This document shows, piece by piece, positions 41,994 through 53,331 of a DNA stretch of 64,000 nt (the stretch's first letter is position 1; each line of letters begins with the position of its first letter). The position numbers were made by a program, and so were the translations under genes. Origin of the DNA: Planctomycetota bacterium (lineage in GTDB: Bacteria; Planctomycetota; UBA8108; UBA1146). The notes under the pieces were generated by a model that was given only the letters and a program-made list of their open reading frames with translations, did not search any database and was not told the origin of the DNA. The DNA lies in assembly GCA_016776905.1 (NCBI GenBank), contig JADHSM010000002.1:124001-188000 (forward strand), given 5' to 3'.

Positions 41994-43496
41994 TTACATA
42001 GATTCCAACTCATGTGGTAAGTAATCCATCGTTGAGCGGAAGTAGTGCCCAGAAGGATAAAAGAGCAAATTAGATGCTCTACTGGTATATGCACACGCAT
42101 AGTCTTCTAGTTGCCGTCCAAAATGAGTCAACTCGCTCCCTGCCCTGAAGAGACTGCCCCAATATTCATTGGTCGCCATACTTAATTTGGAACGTAATTC
42201 TTCTCTTTGACGAATGAAATCCTTCAAGGTATCTGAAGCATTTTTACGGGCGACGTGACACTCTTGTCTCAACTTTTTCACACCCTCACGTTCCTCAGTT
42301 ACCACTCCTTCGATACTTTGAAGACATGCCTCCACTGCTTTCCAGTGCATCACTTCACGCTCGGTGGAAATACGTCGCTCGTCGACTTCCCGGAGTTGAC
42401 TGACGAGTCCTGGCATTCCCGACTGAATTACCATTTCTTCTTCAAGTTCAGGTACCACAAGCATTGTTCGCCAATAGACATTTCTTTTTGAAGAAATCAA
42501 ATCAGCATAGATGTGATCACCGACATAGAGAATCTCAGGGCCGGCACACCCCAATCGGTCCTCAATCTCTGTCAGGTTTCCACCGATCAAAACTTTGTCA
42601 GTGACTCCTGCAGTCGCATTTTTCCCACGGACGGGATCGAAATAAGATGGTTTATTGCCTTGAGCCACGACGACATCGAAGAGATCCAACCATTCAGTGC
42701 CCCTACTCTCATCTCTTCCAAGAACTGTGTTCATCATGGCATGAGTGTATTCCCACTCACTATTGGTCAGCAGGAAGACCTTTTTGCCACAATCTCTAAG
42801 ATGGATGAGCAGCGCTTCAGTTCTGGGATCGGGATAGATGTAATCACCCGGATTCGCAGTGATGACACTCTTAAGAGAACCATCTCTATGAATCCGATCT
42901 GTATGCTTCCGTATTTTTTCCCACAAAGCTCTTCTTTGCCCTGCTTCGGTGTAGTCCACCAACGCAGTCCACAACAATATTTCGGGACGGCTGAAAGCAT
43001 GATCCACCTGAATAAAACGATCTCCGTCTGTGGCATGGGGAATAATATCCCGATCTCCATACAAAGTTCGTTTCTCACTCACCGTCAGTTTCTTTTTGCC
43101 GCGGAAGGCTCGCAATACATGTCCGTAGCGATCCGTTTTCAGAATGACACCCTCGTCCAGATCCAGAATCAATGCCTTCCGAGCAAAGGATGGATCGGGT
43201 ACTCCCTGAAGCCACTCCCTAGGTATTCCTTCATGCTCCACTAAACGGTCGGCAACTAATTTTTCTGCCAAAGCATCCAATGCCTCACAATTATAAACGG
43301 CCAAGGTGTGGTCAAAGTCGAAACCTACCGCCTCGATCTGTCCAAACCTCATGGTGCGATTGGTGTAAACCGCACGGTGCTGGTCATAAACTGGGGTACG
43401 TATCGCCATGGCTATCATGTCTAACCAGTTCTTACTTTCTGAACCGGATCGACTTGAGTTTCTGTTCTGACGAGGAGATTTTTCGTTCAAGAACAT
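41994..43496 (-). CDS. HAD-superfamily 5'-nucleotidase (HAD-IG, cN-II-like)
   Basis: About 500 residues of the HAD-IG/purine 5'-nucleotidase family. The catalytic DxDxT motif is VGFDFDHTLAVY. Further marks are VFLLTNSEWEYTHAMM (motif II), LFDVVVAQGNKPSYF and ILYVGDHIYADLISSKRNVYWRTMLVVPELE (motifs III and IV), followed by a helical C-terminal part. The ATG at 43496 is used, but GGAGG is placed only one base before it; a TTG at 43490 is better spaced. ATGs at 43418 and 43409 are also close to the conserved region. The gene follows the epimerase gene by 25 bases. Confidence 0.85.
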   Translation of the reverse strand: MFLNEKSPRQNRNSSRSGSESKNWLDMIAMAIRTPVYDQHRAVYTNRTMRFGQIEAVGFDFDHTLAVYNCEALDALAEKLVADRLVEHEGIPREWLQGVPDPSFARKALILDLDEGVILKTDRYGHVLRAFRGKKKLTVSEKRTLYGDRDIIPHATDGDRFIQVDHAFSRPEILLWTALVDYTEAGQRRALWEKIRKHTDRIHRDGSLKSVITANPGDYIYPDPRTEALLIHLRDCGKKVFLLTNSEWEYTHAMMNTVLGRDESRGTEWLDLFDVVVAQGNKPSYFDPVRGKNATAGVTDKVLIGGNLTEIEDRLGCAGPEILYVGDHIYADLISSKRNVYWRTMLVVPELEEEMVIQSGMPGLVSQLREVDERRISTEREVMHWKAVEACLQSIEGVVTEEREGVKKLRQECHVARKNASDTLKDFIRQREELRSKLSMATNEYWGSLFRAGSELTHFGRQLEDYACAYTSRASNLLFYPSGHYFRSTMDYLPHELESM

Positions 43497-43521
43497 CCTC
43501 CATAATCTAGAGTTAAATCTT

Positions 43522-44376
43522 TCAAGAGGTGGATCCAGGGGATTCCTTGGACCGGGCACCTTCAAGAAAACGTATTGAGGACTGAACAAGTTCCGGAGCC
43601 CTGTGTGAATCACGTGACAATTCAACCAGAACTTGCCCTGAATAATCACCCCGCGTCAAAACACCCAGAAGCGAAGAGAAGTCCAACTCTCCCTCTCCCA
43701 AGGGAAGATGCTCATGCACCCCTCCCTTGCAGTCATCAATGTGTACATGAGTAATTTCGGAGACGACCGATTCGAGTGCTCCAGAAGGATCACTCGCTTC
43801 CGTCACTCCCAAGTGCCCCAAGTCCACCGTCAAACCCAGTGCGGGATGCGGCAACTGAGCCTTCAATCGAATCCAATCGGAAAGACTCTCGATAAACATG
43901 CCAGGCTCGGGTTCAAATCCGATCATGACACCCTTCTCCAATGCATGCTGAAGAACCGGCTCCAAAGCACTGATCATTCTTTCAAGAGTTGGGACAGAAT
44001 CGCTTACTGATTCCAGTCGACCACTCCAGAGGCTGACCACCTCTGCGCCGATGGCAGCCGCAATATCTATCGCCTTGATGTAAGATTGCTGTCGAATTTG
44101 TCGATGCTTTTCTTCAGGGCTGACCAATGAAGGCCAATGCTTTCTCTTGTGGTCAAGAAGATAGCGGCCTCCTGTCTCGATCGATGGTTTCAAGCCTGAA
44201 TCTTTTAGACGTTGCTGTAGCGATTCCAGTTCACTCGATTTCACTTGCTCTGGATCGAGATGGGTCGGGCCTAAAGTAATTCCGATCGCGGAATATCCGG
44301 ATTCTTCCAAAAGCAAGATGGCTTGCTCCAAAGTATGATCCCCAAGGCCATTCGTGATGTAACCCGGAATCCACAT
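43522..44376 (-). CDS. Sugar phosphate isomerase/epimerase (xylose isomerase-like TIM barrel)
   Basis: A 284-residue AP-endonuclease-2/xylose-isomerase-type TIM barrel. Visible elements are IPGYITNGLGDHTLEQAILLLEESGYSAIGIT, GAEVVSLWSGRLE, VMIGFEPEPGMFIES, LGLTVDLGHLGV and ITHVHIDDCKGGVHEHLPLGEGELDFSSLL, which carry the usual metal-binding Glu, Asp and His. The substrate is unknown. The frame is open upstream into the cca gene, but the ATG at 44376 starts one base after the cca stop and begins a normal barrel. It is cotranscribed with cca and the HAD nucleotidase. Confidence 0.85.
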   Translation of the reverse strand: MWIPGYITNGLGDHTLEQAILLLEESGYSAIGITLGPTHLDPEQVKSSELESLQQRLKDSGLKPSIETGGRYLLDHKRKHWPSLVSPEEKHRQIRQQSYIKAIDIAAAIGAEVVSLWSGRLESVSDSVPTLERMISALEPVLQHALEKGVMIGFEPEPGMFIESLSDWIRLKAQLPHPALGLTVDLGHLGVTEASDPSGALESVVSEITHVHIDDCKGGVHEHLPLGEGELDFSSLLGVLTRGDYSGQVLVELSRDSHRAPELVQSSIRFLEGARSKESPGSTS

Positions 44377-44377
44377 C

Positions 44378-47914
<3,537 letters not shown>

Positions 47915-48006
47915 ACTCGCGCTTCCCCTCCTGAGAGAGGCGTCGTGACGCCAAACTTCTCGCGAGAGACATCGAGAGAGACGAAATCGAGAAAGGGCAA
48001 AACACT

Positions 48007-49410
48007 ATGAGTGATACAGAAGTTTCCTCCGAAAACAGAGGCCAGTGGAGCAGTCGCTGGGGATTCATCCTCGCTGCAGCGGGCGGAGCTGTCGGACTGG
48101 GCAACATCTGGAAGTTCCCATACATCACCGGAGAGAATGGCGGGGGCTACTTCGTCTTGATGTACCTCATCTTCATCTTGCTGATCGGCCTTCCCATCAT
48201 GGTCGCGGAAGTCCTCGTGGGACGCACGGCCCAAAAAAGCCCGGTCGGAGCCTTTCGTTCCTTGTCCAAAAAAGGCAGCCCATGGATTCTCTCCGGCTGG
48301 CTCGGTGTTCTGACCGGCTTCATCATTCTCAGTTACTACTCGGTGGTCGCCGGTTGGGCGATGCACTACACCTGGTTCTCCATCACCCAAGGATTCACGG
48401 GGATGGAGGCAGACGCCATCGGTAAGGCATTCGGTACCCTATATGCCGACACCTCGACGAATGTCTTCTGGCATCTGATCTTCATGCTTCTCACCATCGG
48501 TGTCATACTCGGAGGAATTCAAAGAGGCGTCGAACGGGCGGCACGAATCTTAATGCCTGTCCTGTTACTGATGTTGCTGGTCCTCCTCGGTCTCGCCATC
48601 TCCTCCGACGGTTTCGGCAGAGCCCTCGACTTTGTCTTCAAGCCTGACTTCAGCAAGGTCACCGGCGCAGGGGTCCTCGAAGCACTGGGGCACTCCTTCT
48701 TCACCTTGTCTCTGGGAATGGGTGCGATGATCACCTACGGATCCTACCTCAAGAAGAAGGAGGATCTGGTCGCGGCTTCAGGCATGATCACCATCCTAGA
48801 CACGGTGATTGCTCTCGTTGCCTGCATGGTGCTTTTCCCTATCACCTTCAGTTTTGGCCTAGAGCCTGCAGCGGGACCCGGTCTCGTCTTCGTCAATCTA
48901 CCGATCGCATTCTCCCAGCTCGCGGGAGGAGTCTTCTGGAGTACCCTTTTCTTTGCCCTACTGGTTCTAGCGGCACTGACTAGCGCCATCAGTCTCCTCG
49001 AAGTCGTGGTCTCGACCTTCATCGATGAATTCAAGATGTCGCGACCGGTGGCGACTCTGCTTTGCGGAGGTGCCATCGCACTCTTCGGTCTGCCCTCTGC
49101 CCTTTCAGGATCGGAAGACTCCTTCTTTGGTAATGGCTTCAAGGATCATTCCGCTTTTCTCTTTGATGCAGAGACAGGCAAGAATTGGTTTGATACTTTT
49201 GATCATCTGGCTTCCAACTGGTTACTGCCCATAGGAGGCTTACTGATCGCCCTCTTCGTTTCTTGGCGCGTCAGCGATCGTGCACGCGAAGAAGGTTTCA
49301 AAAATGGATCGCGCTTTATGCGCTGGTACTGGCACTGGCTCATCACCCTACGATACGTCGTGCCCATCGGGGTCCTCAGCGTCATCCTTCACAAGATCGG
49401 TTTGATTTGA
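48007..49410 (+). CDS. Sodium-dependent transporter, NSS/SNF family
   Basis: A 467-residue polytopic membrane protein of the neurotransmitter:sodium symporter family (bacterial LeuT/MhsT type), which imports amino acids with Na+. TM1 has the hallmark GGAVGLGNIWKFPYITGENGGG. About 11 hydrophobic segments follow; SLGMGAMITYGSYL is the TM6 region. The substrate is probably an amino acid but cannot be specified. The TGA stop overlaps the ATG of the MOSC gene by one base. Confidence 0.92.
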   Translation: MSDTEVSSENRGQWSSRWGFILAAAGGAVGLGNIWKFPYITGENGGGYFVLMYLIFILLIGLPIMVAEVLVGRTAQKSPVGAFRSLSKKGSPWILSGWLGVLTGFIILSYYSVVAGWAMHYTWFSITQGFTGMEADAIGKAFGTLYADTSTNVFWHLIFMLLTIGVILGGIQRGVERAARILMPVLLLMLLVLLGLAISSDGFGRALDFVFKPDFSKVTGAGVLEALGHSFFTLSLGMGAMITYGSYLKKKEDLVAASGMITILDTVIALVACMVLFPITFSFGLEPAAGPGLVFVNLPIAFSQLAGGVFWSTLFFALLVLAALTSAISLLEVVVSTFIDEFKMSRPVATLLCGGAIALFGLPSALSGSEDSFFGNGFKDHSAFLFDAETGKNWFDTFDHLASNWLLPIGGLLIALFVSWRVSDRAREEGFKNGSRFMRWYWHWLITLRYVVPIGVLSVILHKIGLI

Positions 49411-49844
49411 TGCAAGTGAGCGACCTTGCGGTAAGACCCACCAAAGGTGCAACTCCAGAACGAGTCATGGAAATCTCCTGTGATCCCGAATCAGGGGTCA
49501 TCGGTGATCATGGCACTTCACGACGACGCCAGATCACATTGCTCTCTGCTGAACAGTGGCAAACCGCCTGTACTGAGGTGGGCTGCGATGTGGCGTGGAC
49601 GACACGTCGTGCCAACCTTTTCATCTCCGGGGGAGAATTCGCAGAGAAACACAGCGGTAAGAGATTTCGAATCGGCGAAGTCTTGATTCATATCCATGGA
49701 GAATTAGTCCCCTGTCAGCAAATGGAAGATCAACAGCTCGGCTTGCTTTCAGCCTTGCAACCCGATTGGCGAGGAGGACTCCACGGTGAAATCATCGAAT
49801 CTGGAACCATTCGCCCTGGTGATACCGTCGAACTGATCGGCTAA
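49410..49844 (+). CDS. MOSC-domain protein
   Basis: A 144-residue MOSC (molybdenum cofactor sulphurase C-terminal) protein. It has the core pattern GVIGDHGTSRRRQITLLSAEQW, RRANLFISGGEF, GKRFRIGEVLIHIHGELVPCQQM with the conserved Cys, and GGLHGEIIESGTIRPGDTVEL. Small stand-alone MOSC proteins bind or transfer sulphur or molybdopterin-like groups; the exact role is unknown. It is coupled to the NSS transporter gene. Its stop overlaps the stop of the convergent HD-GYP-like gene by four bases. Confidence 0.88.
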   Translation: MQVSDLAVRPTKGATPERVMEISCDPESGVIGDHGTSRRRQITLLSAEQWQTACTEVGCDVAWTTRRANLFISGGEFAEKHSGKRFRIGEVLIHIHGELVPCQQMEDQQLGLLSALQPDWRGGLHGEIIESGTIRPGDTVELIG

Positions 49845-50611
49845 CGCTCCAGAATTCGAATAAATCCAGCGACCAATCGAGGATCGAATTCTCCATGTCG
49901 GTCAACGATAAATGAACGCAGAACATCGAAACTGCACCCGCGCTCTTCGCCACTCTGGTTCATCGTGGCTTCTTCAAAGGCCACCACTAAACAGGCGATT
50001 CGAACGGGTAATCTTTGCTGTTCCCGATTCCACCCAAGGGGTCCACAGCCATCAAATCGTTCTTTATAGCCTCGAAGAACTTCTCCGACAGAATCCCCAG
50101 TTTTGAGATCTTGGGGAATCTCCAATCCTTCCAGGCATGCACCGAGCAACAGAACTCCTCGGGTGAGTTCATCCAGAAGCGCGCCGCCATCGATGCCCAC
50201 ATCCTGAGCCAAATGTCCGGCGTAGTAGGCGCGACGATAAGCCGCCTCCAACGACTCTGGTGTTCGACTGAATCGGGATTCCAAATAAGACCGGGCCTGA
50301 ATCAACTTCGGCCCCGAAGTGCACAGAGCATGAACTGATCTTTTCAAATAATCCAGATATCGGGGTCGGTGTATCTCTGGCATCCAAAGTGCATCCTTGC
50401 CGGCCTCGAGAAGTTGACGCCTCACTTCTACAGAGAGTGCTTCTCCACCTTCGCGACAAAGAACAATGCTCCGGTCGTGCTCTAGGTATATATCCACAGG
50501 AACAGCAGCGTCCGCCTCTAGCGTGGCTAAAGGTAAGGGCGCCAGATTTTGACGAAGTATGGAACTCCGTAATGTTTTCGAATGATTCGGACTGTATGGG
50601 GCGGGTCTCAT
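49841..50611 (-). CDS. Degenerate HD-GYP-like signalling protein
   Basis: A 256-residue protein that resembles HD-GYP c-di-GMP phosphodiesterases. The end is the most similar part: YKERFDGCGPLGWNREQQRLPVRIACLVVAFEEATM, then a terminal GEFDPRLVAGFIRI. The GYP triad is replaced (GPL) and I see no HD metal pair, so catalysis is unlikely. The N-terminal part (PVDIYLEHDRSIVLCREGGEALSVEV) resembles the leading domain of some HD-GYP proteins. The ATG at 50611 has AGGAG five bases upstream. It follows pyrF by 92 bases on the same strand. It could bind c-di-GMP or act as a scaffold. Confidence 0.65.
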   Translation of the reverse strand: MRPAPYSPNHSKTLRSSILRQNLAPLPLATLEADAAVPVDIYLEHDRSIVLCREGGEALSVEVRRQLLEAGKDALWMPEIHRPRYLDYLKRSVHALCTSGPKLIQARSYLESRFSRTPESLEAAYRRAYYAGHLAQDVGIDGGALLDELTRGVLLLGACLEGLEIPQDLKTGDSVGEVLRGYKERFDGCGPLGWNREQQRLPVRIACLVVAFEEATMNQSGEERGCSFDVLRSFIVDRHGEFDPRLVAGFIRILER

Positions 50612-50703
50612 TTTCACTCCTCATGATCCGGCCAGTGATCCCGCCGGAAACGTGGGAGTGTCTTCAAACAAACTCCCTGAGAAGGATACCATCGTCTTCG
50701 AAA

Positions 50704-51591
50704 TCAGGCGGTAAGAGCGCTCTCTAGTTGTAATCGGGTCTCCCGGGCTGCTTTCTGCACCGCTTCTTGCCAGGGTAACTCCGTATTTTTCTCAAATGCC
50801 TGAACGACACCCCGACTGGAATTGACCACGGCACCCAATCCACGAGCATCAAATGCGGGGCCTAAATCTTCAACACTTCCACCCTGAGCTCCGACACCCG
50901 GGATCAAAAGATTTGCTGAAGGGGCGCATTCACGAACCCTGGAGATTTCTTCTGGATGTGTCGCCCCGACAACGAGACCCACTCCATGAAATCCACAATC
51001 CCCCATAGACCCCTGGCCCCACTTTTCAGATGCGCGTGCGACTTGTAAGAAGACCGGTTCAGGGTCTCCCGGTCGACTCTGAAATTCGGCCCCTCCTGGG
51101 TTTGATGTTCTGGCCAATACGAAGAGGCCTCTACCGCCTTCATTCGTTCTCTGAATAAAGGGCTCCAAAGAATCGCTCCCAAGATAAGGATTGATGGTGA
51201 GCGCATCGACAAAAGGCCCAGGGGTTCCAGCTTCTTCTCCAAGAAGAGCTTCGGCATATGCAGCTGCTGTTGAACCGATGTCTCCTCTCTTTGCATCGAG
51301 AATCACCAATAGTTCCTGTTCACTGGCAGATTTACAGACCGCCTCGAGAGCACGCCATCCCTTCCAGCCCCACCGTTCAAAAAAAGCAATCTGAGGCTTG
51401 ATGGCGGCCGCTTCAGCGGCGACTGCTTCAATGACTCCACAGCCCAATCGCGTGAGAGCGTCTTCGGGATCCAGCGCAGCCAGTTCAGCAGGAAGTCGGT
51501 CTAAGCGCGGATCAATGCCGACGACGAGGCGGCTTTCTTTACGTTCAATACTGCTCGCTAGACGATCGGAAAATGGGATATCAAACTTCAT
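50704..51591 (-). CDS. pyrF: Orotidine 5'-phosphate decarboxylase, type 2
   Basis: A 295-residue enzyme for the last step of UMP synthesis. The catalytic motif LVILDAKRGDIGSTAAAYAEA has the Asp/Lys pair. FSDRLASSIERKESRLVVGIDPRLDRLP at the start, IKPQIAFFERWGWKGW, LTINPYLGSDSLEPF and LLIPGVGAQGG fit the longer type 2 form. The ATG at 51591 overlaps the upstream stop (ATGA). It is in a minus-strand operon after the TrpG/PabA-like gene and a hypothetical gene. Confidence 0.94.
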   Translation of the reverse strand: MKFDIPFSDRLASSIERKESRLVVGIDPRLDRLPAELAALDPEDALTRLGCGVIEAVAAEAAAIKPQIAFFERWGWKGWRALEAVCKSASEQELLVILDAKRGDIGSTAAAYAEALLGEEAGTPGPFVDALTINPYLGSDSLEPFIQRTNEGGRGLFVLARTSNPGGAEFQSRPGDPEPVFLQVARASEKWGQGSMGDCGFHGVGLVVGATHPEEISRVRECAPSANLLIPGVGAQGGSVEDLGPAFDARGLGAVVNSSRGVVQAFEKNTELPWQEAVQKAARETRLQLESALTA

Positions 51592-52418
51592 CTGTCCTCG
51601 TTTTCTTCAGCCAGTCTCTGTTCACGTTTTTCTTCGACCATTGTCAAGAGCCTCTTAAACTCTTCCACAAGGTCCTCGTTTTTTGTGGCTTCCGATTTCG
51701 CCCGCCCTATCTCGAAAGCGGTCACTGCCATTTCGAGAAATCCAGACTGAAAAAAGGAATGGCCCACAACATGATATCCATTGAGGTAATCTTCCGGACC
51801 GTACATCAACTTATAAAACTGATCGAGCCCATCTGGATAGGCCTGCTCAACGAAGCCCTCTCTTTGCAAGAACAGAGACCGGATCAATACCACGTCAGAA
51901 TTCCACCGGTGCAGCAATGCCTCTAGGGCAACAGAACCCGTTTCGAACAAATGTGCGATCCTGTGAACTTTAGAGGGGAACATATCGTGAACTTCATCGA
52001 GGATCGCCTGCTGCTCCTCATGCAAGTCCCGGTCTGGTCCCAAAACCAAAGCAGTTTCGTCAGTCGCATAGGTCAAAACGTTGTAATGCTCTTCTTTGAG
52101 AATGCTCAGTTCATGAAAAATATCATTGACCAAACGATCGAGAAAATCGGTGCTGTCTTCAGTTCTGAAAAGTCTGTGACAAGCTTCTTTCAAAGGCGTG
52201 AGGTAGTTGTCGCGCAACACTTCGAGATCCTGGGTCGAGAGCAGTTCAAACAGATCTCGAGGATCCAACCGGATCTTGTCTCTGGGGATTCCCAGTTTTT
52301 CCACATAGTCTTGCACGATCTGTTCATACCGATCATGCATCGACTGAAAGTTGGTCCATGACCTGTAGAACCTTTCGACCACTCTCCATGCGAGGGAATC
52401 CGCGGTATCAGTGATCAA
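51588..52418 (-). CDS. Conserved-looking helical protein, unknown function
   Basis: A 276-residue protein without a family I recognise. It is acidic and largely helical (SWTNFQSMHDRYEQIVQDYVEKLG, DLHEEQQAILDEVHDMFPSKVHRIAHLFE, VVGHSFFQSGFLEMAVTAFEIGR), has no signal peptide or membrane segment, and ends in a charged helix (MVEEKREQRLAEENE). The start is a TTG at 52418 overlapping the TrpG/PabA-like stop (TTGA), with GAGGAG six bases upstream. The frame is open further upstream, but that part overlaps the neighbour. It is coupled at both ends, to the amidotransferase gene and to pyrF. Confidence 0.7.
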   Translation of the reverse strand: MITDTADSLAWRVVERFYRSWTNFQSMHDRYEQIVQDYVEKLGIPRDKIRLDPRDLFELLSTQDLEVLRDNYLTPLKEACHRLFRTEDSTDFLDRLVNDIFHELSILKEEHYNVLTYATDETALVLGPDRDLHEEQQAILDEVHDMFPSKVHRIAHLFETGSVALEALLHRWNSDVVLIRSLFLQREGFVEQAYPDGLDQFYKLMYGPEDYLNGYHVVGHSFFQSGFLEMAVTAFEIGRAKSEATKNEDLVEEFKRLLTMVEEKREQRLAEENEDR

Positions 52419-53143
52419 GACAACTCCTCTTCTTTGACGCTCTCTAAAAACTCGAAAAATGCAGTTCGATCCACATCCTCGGGGCAAGAAACCCCTTCGA
52501 CAAACGACTCCAGAATGAGATCCCCCTCCGGCGTCAGAAAGGACTCTGGGTGAAACTGTAACCCCCAAGTCGCCTCTCCGGGAACAGCCAACCCCATGAC
52601 TTCTCCCTCTTCAGTCCAGGCCATCACCGCAAGTGGAGGTGTCAGACTCGCCGGAAGCACTTTCAAAGAGTGGTAACGAGCAGCAAGGAATGGCTGGGAC
52701 ACCCCCGAGAAAATTCCCACCCCCGCATGTAATACCGGATGGGCTTTCCCATGGACCGGGTTGCCACTCTGGACGACCTCTCCCCCGAATGATTCAGCAA
52801 GAACCTGATGGCCGAGGCAAACTCCAAGAATAGGAATCTTCCCCCTGTAGTGCCGAACAGCCCAAGCCGCCAGAGAAGCGCTCTTGGGTGCTCCGGGACC
52901 CGGAGAAAGAAGAATTCTATCGGGGTGAAGGTCTTCAATCCTATCCGGCGTCCCTCGATCTGCCTGACGCACCGAAATTTGGGCTCCAGTGCGAGAGAGC
53001 GATTGGACCAAATTGTAGGTGAAGGAATCATGGTGATCGATCACCACCACATGGGGACCGTCGCCAGGAACACTCCATTCGTCACAATAATCCGCTCTTG
53101 AAGCGGAATTTGACCGATTGGGATCCAAGCTCAAATTGCACAC
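52415..53143 (-). CDS. Class I glutamine amidotransferase (TrpG/PabA type)
   Basis: A 242-residue amidotransferase subunit of anthranilate or aminodeoxychorismate synthase. The family pattern is VVVIDHHDSFTYNLVQSL, ILLSPGPGAP, the nucleophile ILGVCLGHQVLAESFGG, VHGKAHPV, ARYHSLKV and the catalytic WGLQFHPESFLTPEG. No trpE or pabB gene is adjacent, so TrpG and PabA cannot be told apart. The frame starts at a GTG at 53143 and gives about 30 residues before the conserved part; a GTG nearer to VVVIDHHD could be the true start. It is divergent from the cohesin-like/dockerin lipoprotein gene. Confidence 0.87.
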   Translation of the reverse strand: MCNLSLDPNRSNSASRADYCDEWSVPGDGPHVVVIDHHDSFTYNLVQSLSRTGAQISVRQADRGTPDRIEDLHPDRILLSPGPGAPKSASLAAWAVRHYRGKIPILGVCLGHQVLAESFGGEVVQSGNPVHGKAHPVLHAGVGIFSGVSQPFLAARYHSLKVLPASLTPPLAVMAWTEEGEVMGLAVPGEATWGLQFHPESFLTPEGDLILESFVEGVSCPEDVDRTAFFEFLESVKEEELS

Positions 53144-53331
53144 TCCCTGTACACCCGGGTTCCTCTCCGGGACCTATCCTTGATTTATAGCGATCATACG
53201 CACCGCTGAAGAGCACGGAAAGACCACCTGTAAAACGTTGTTCTGGTGTATCTTACGGTTCCCAGCAACACGTGAACGAAAGCAGGCCCACGGCTTGCAA
53301 CTGTCAAGCTGGATTGGATTGGAGAATGATC

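Noticed and set aside
43905-43920. GGTTCAAATCC resembling a tRNA T-arm
   Set aside because: It lies inside the well-supported sugar isomerase gene and has no matching acceptor stem.
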